20,556 nt of DNA from Bolinopsis microptera (lineage: Eukaryota; Ctenophora; Tentaculata; Lobata; Bolinopsidae), in the NCBI RefSeq assembly GCF_026151205.1, contig NW_026971904.1:1-20556 (forward strand), read 5' to 3'. How positions within the stretch are numbered: the first letter of the stretch is position 1; the number at the start of each line of letters is the position of its first letter. The position numbers and the translations under genes are program-made. The notes under the pieces were generated by a model that saw only the letters and a list, made by a program, of their open reading frames with translations, ran no database searches and was not told the origin of the DNA. Positions 18,861 to 20,556 of this stretch are shown in pieces.

Positions 18861-20556
18861 CCCCTTAAACTCCCCCCAACCCCAAAAACCCCTCATGTGT
18901 TTTTTTTGGGCCAACTTCCGGCCTTTTTTCAAAAATCCCCCCCCATATGTCAAAAACCCAAAAAAAAGGTTTTCAAAATAAATTTTTTGAGAAAATTTTT
19001 TTTCAGGCCCCCTTCGGGCCCCCCTTTAAAAAATTTTATAAAAAACAAAAGGTTTTTTCCCTTTTTTCCCCCCAACGGGGTTTTGGGCCCTACCCCCTTT
19101 TTTTTCCCGGGCCCATTGCGGGTTTTAAAGGAAACCCCCAAAAGGTTTAAAAATTTTCCCCTTTTTTTACCCCCCCAGGGGCGGGCGTAGTGGGCCCTAG
19201 TTTTTTTTTTTTTTGTTTTAAAAAAAATTTACTGGGGCCCTGCAAATTTTCTTTTTACCGTCAGAGCTAAAAAGCAAAAACCCCAAAAGTTTTACTTTCC
19301 CCCTTTGTTTTTAAAAAAACCCCCCCCCACTTAAAGTATGTAAACGGTTGAAAAAATTTTTTTGTAATTTTGTAAAAATGGTTAAAAGTAATTATTTTGA
19401 AAATGTGAAAAAGAAACCCAAAAAAATAAAAAAACAAATTTTTGATTTTGAAATTTTTAAACCCCAAAAAAATGCAATGCAAAAAAAAAAATAAAAATAA
19501 AATGAAAAAATGGTCATGATCCTAGCAAAAATTATTTTTTGACGTGCAAAATTTTTATTTTGGGAATTTTTTTTTTTTAAATAGTGTTTTTAAAGGGGCT
19601 TTGGGGGCCCCCCCTTTTTCCCCCTTTTTCCCCTATTTATGTAAGGATCACAATTAATATAAAAATAAAAATTTTAAATTGACCGATTTTCAATTTTCCC
19701 GCAAGCTTTGGCGAGGCCCCCCAGTAAAACGCCCTTTTTCCCCCCGATCCTAGCTGTGGGAAAAAGCCCCCCATTTGGGGGTGGCGGGCCCCCGGCCGTA
19801 AAACGCCATCCGCGGCTAAAAATTTTAAAAAAAAAGTTTATAAAAAATGGGAAAAAAAAGGATAATAAATTTTTGCCTGCATTTTTTCCCCCCAAAATTG
19901 TTTTTAATTCATAAACTACCCCCGAAACCCCCGCGCCCGCCCCCAGGGGTTTTTGGTATAGTAAAAATCAAATATTTTTGAAAAAAAAAAAAGCGACGCT
20001 ACTTTTAAAAAAAAAAAATAAAAAAGAATTTTTAAACCCCCCCCCCCCCCAACATAAAAAATTTTTTTGTAAAATTTAATGGTTTTTCCTTCATGGGCCA
20101 AAAAGTTTTTTAACGTTTTTTTAAAACCCCAAAAAAAAAAAAAAAATTTTTTCCCTTTTTTAAACTCATTTTCTTTTTAATTTATATACCCCATAAAAAC
20201 TATAATGTTTTTTTTTTTAAATTTTTTAGTCCTTTTGTTAATAAGGGGCTGTTGGTCCAAAAAAAAAAAAAGAATACACATCGCTTTTTTAAAGGGGAGG
20301 TTAAAAAGGGTGGGGCAAAAAAAATTTTTTTTTGTTTTTTAACCCCCAATTTCGCCCAAGCAGGTTTTTTCATGTAAAAAACATTATGGGCCCCCTGTGT
20401 GTATTTTTTTTTTAAAATTGCTTGTAAAAAATTTTTTTATTTTCAAAAAATTTTTCCCCCCAAACCCCCTTTTTATTTTTGATTTTATGTATTTTTTCCT
20501 TATCTCCCATTTTTTTTCCCTTTAATCCCCCCCCTTTCCCCCCTCCCCCCCGTTGG
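18861..20556. other. Homopolymer-dominated end of window, nothing recognisable
   Basis: Runs of 5-15 identical bases make up most of this stretch, including 14 T at 19201-19214. Open frames up to 123 codons (18819-19190) overlap others and are Lys/Phe/Pro strings. I see no repeat unit, RNA gene or coding signal. Confidence 0.6.

Overview
The window is AT-rich eukaryotic-looking DNA with no coding gene I can support. The longest open frames are 160, 134 and 128 codons. They lie in homopolymer-rich stretches and translate into runs of Gly, Pro, Phe and Lys, and no frame shows a recognisable domain. Gene spacing, ribosome binding sites and operon structure typical of bacteria are absent. Several minisatellites, inverted-repeat elements and one tRNA-like promoter box point to intergenic or repeat-rich DNA of an invertebrate or similar eukaryote. 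I cannot name the organism.

Sequence quality is a central caveat. Long runs of all four bases (18 T at 637-654, 16 C at 2720-2735, many 8-12 base G or C runs) are far too common for natural DNA. They suggest an unpolished assembly or low-quality reads with inflated homopolymers. About 2460-9300 and 18100-20556 are worst. About 9370-17950 reads more cleanly, and most credible structure lies there. Any real exon in the poor parts would be broken by frameshifts.

Layout: 1-400 is a ~38-bp minisatellite running in from the window edge. 1473-1557 is a small inverted-repeat element. 1743-1810 is a 34-bp duplication. 2696-3640 is a C-rich satellite of ~62 bp in about 14 copies. 3640-9800 is homopolymer-rich with nothing recognisable. 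9809-9965 is a ~30-bp minisatellite. 11161-11460 is a 155-bp tandem duplication. 13169-13407 is a second, larger member of the 1473-1557 inverted-repeat family. 13520-13680 is a possible tRNA-derived SINE remnant. 14453-14511 is a short 11-bp repeat.

The most notable structure is at 14975-16498. It is a ~1.5-kb inverted repeat made of two modules, A (~140 bp) and B (~565 bp), arranged A-B-A on the plus strand and followed by inverted B and inverted A. Downstream lie a relatively GC-rich stretch (about 16450-17450), two hairpins built on the GCGAAGC mini-hairpin core, a related short-repeat cluster, and a direct repeat with copies at about 17984-18140 and 18718-18860.

The repeats do not form a pathway. 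The window reads as repeat-dense non-coding DNA in which several unnamed repeat families can be defined from internal copies alone.
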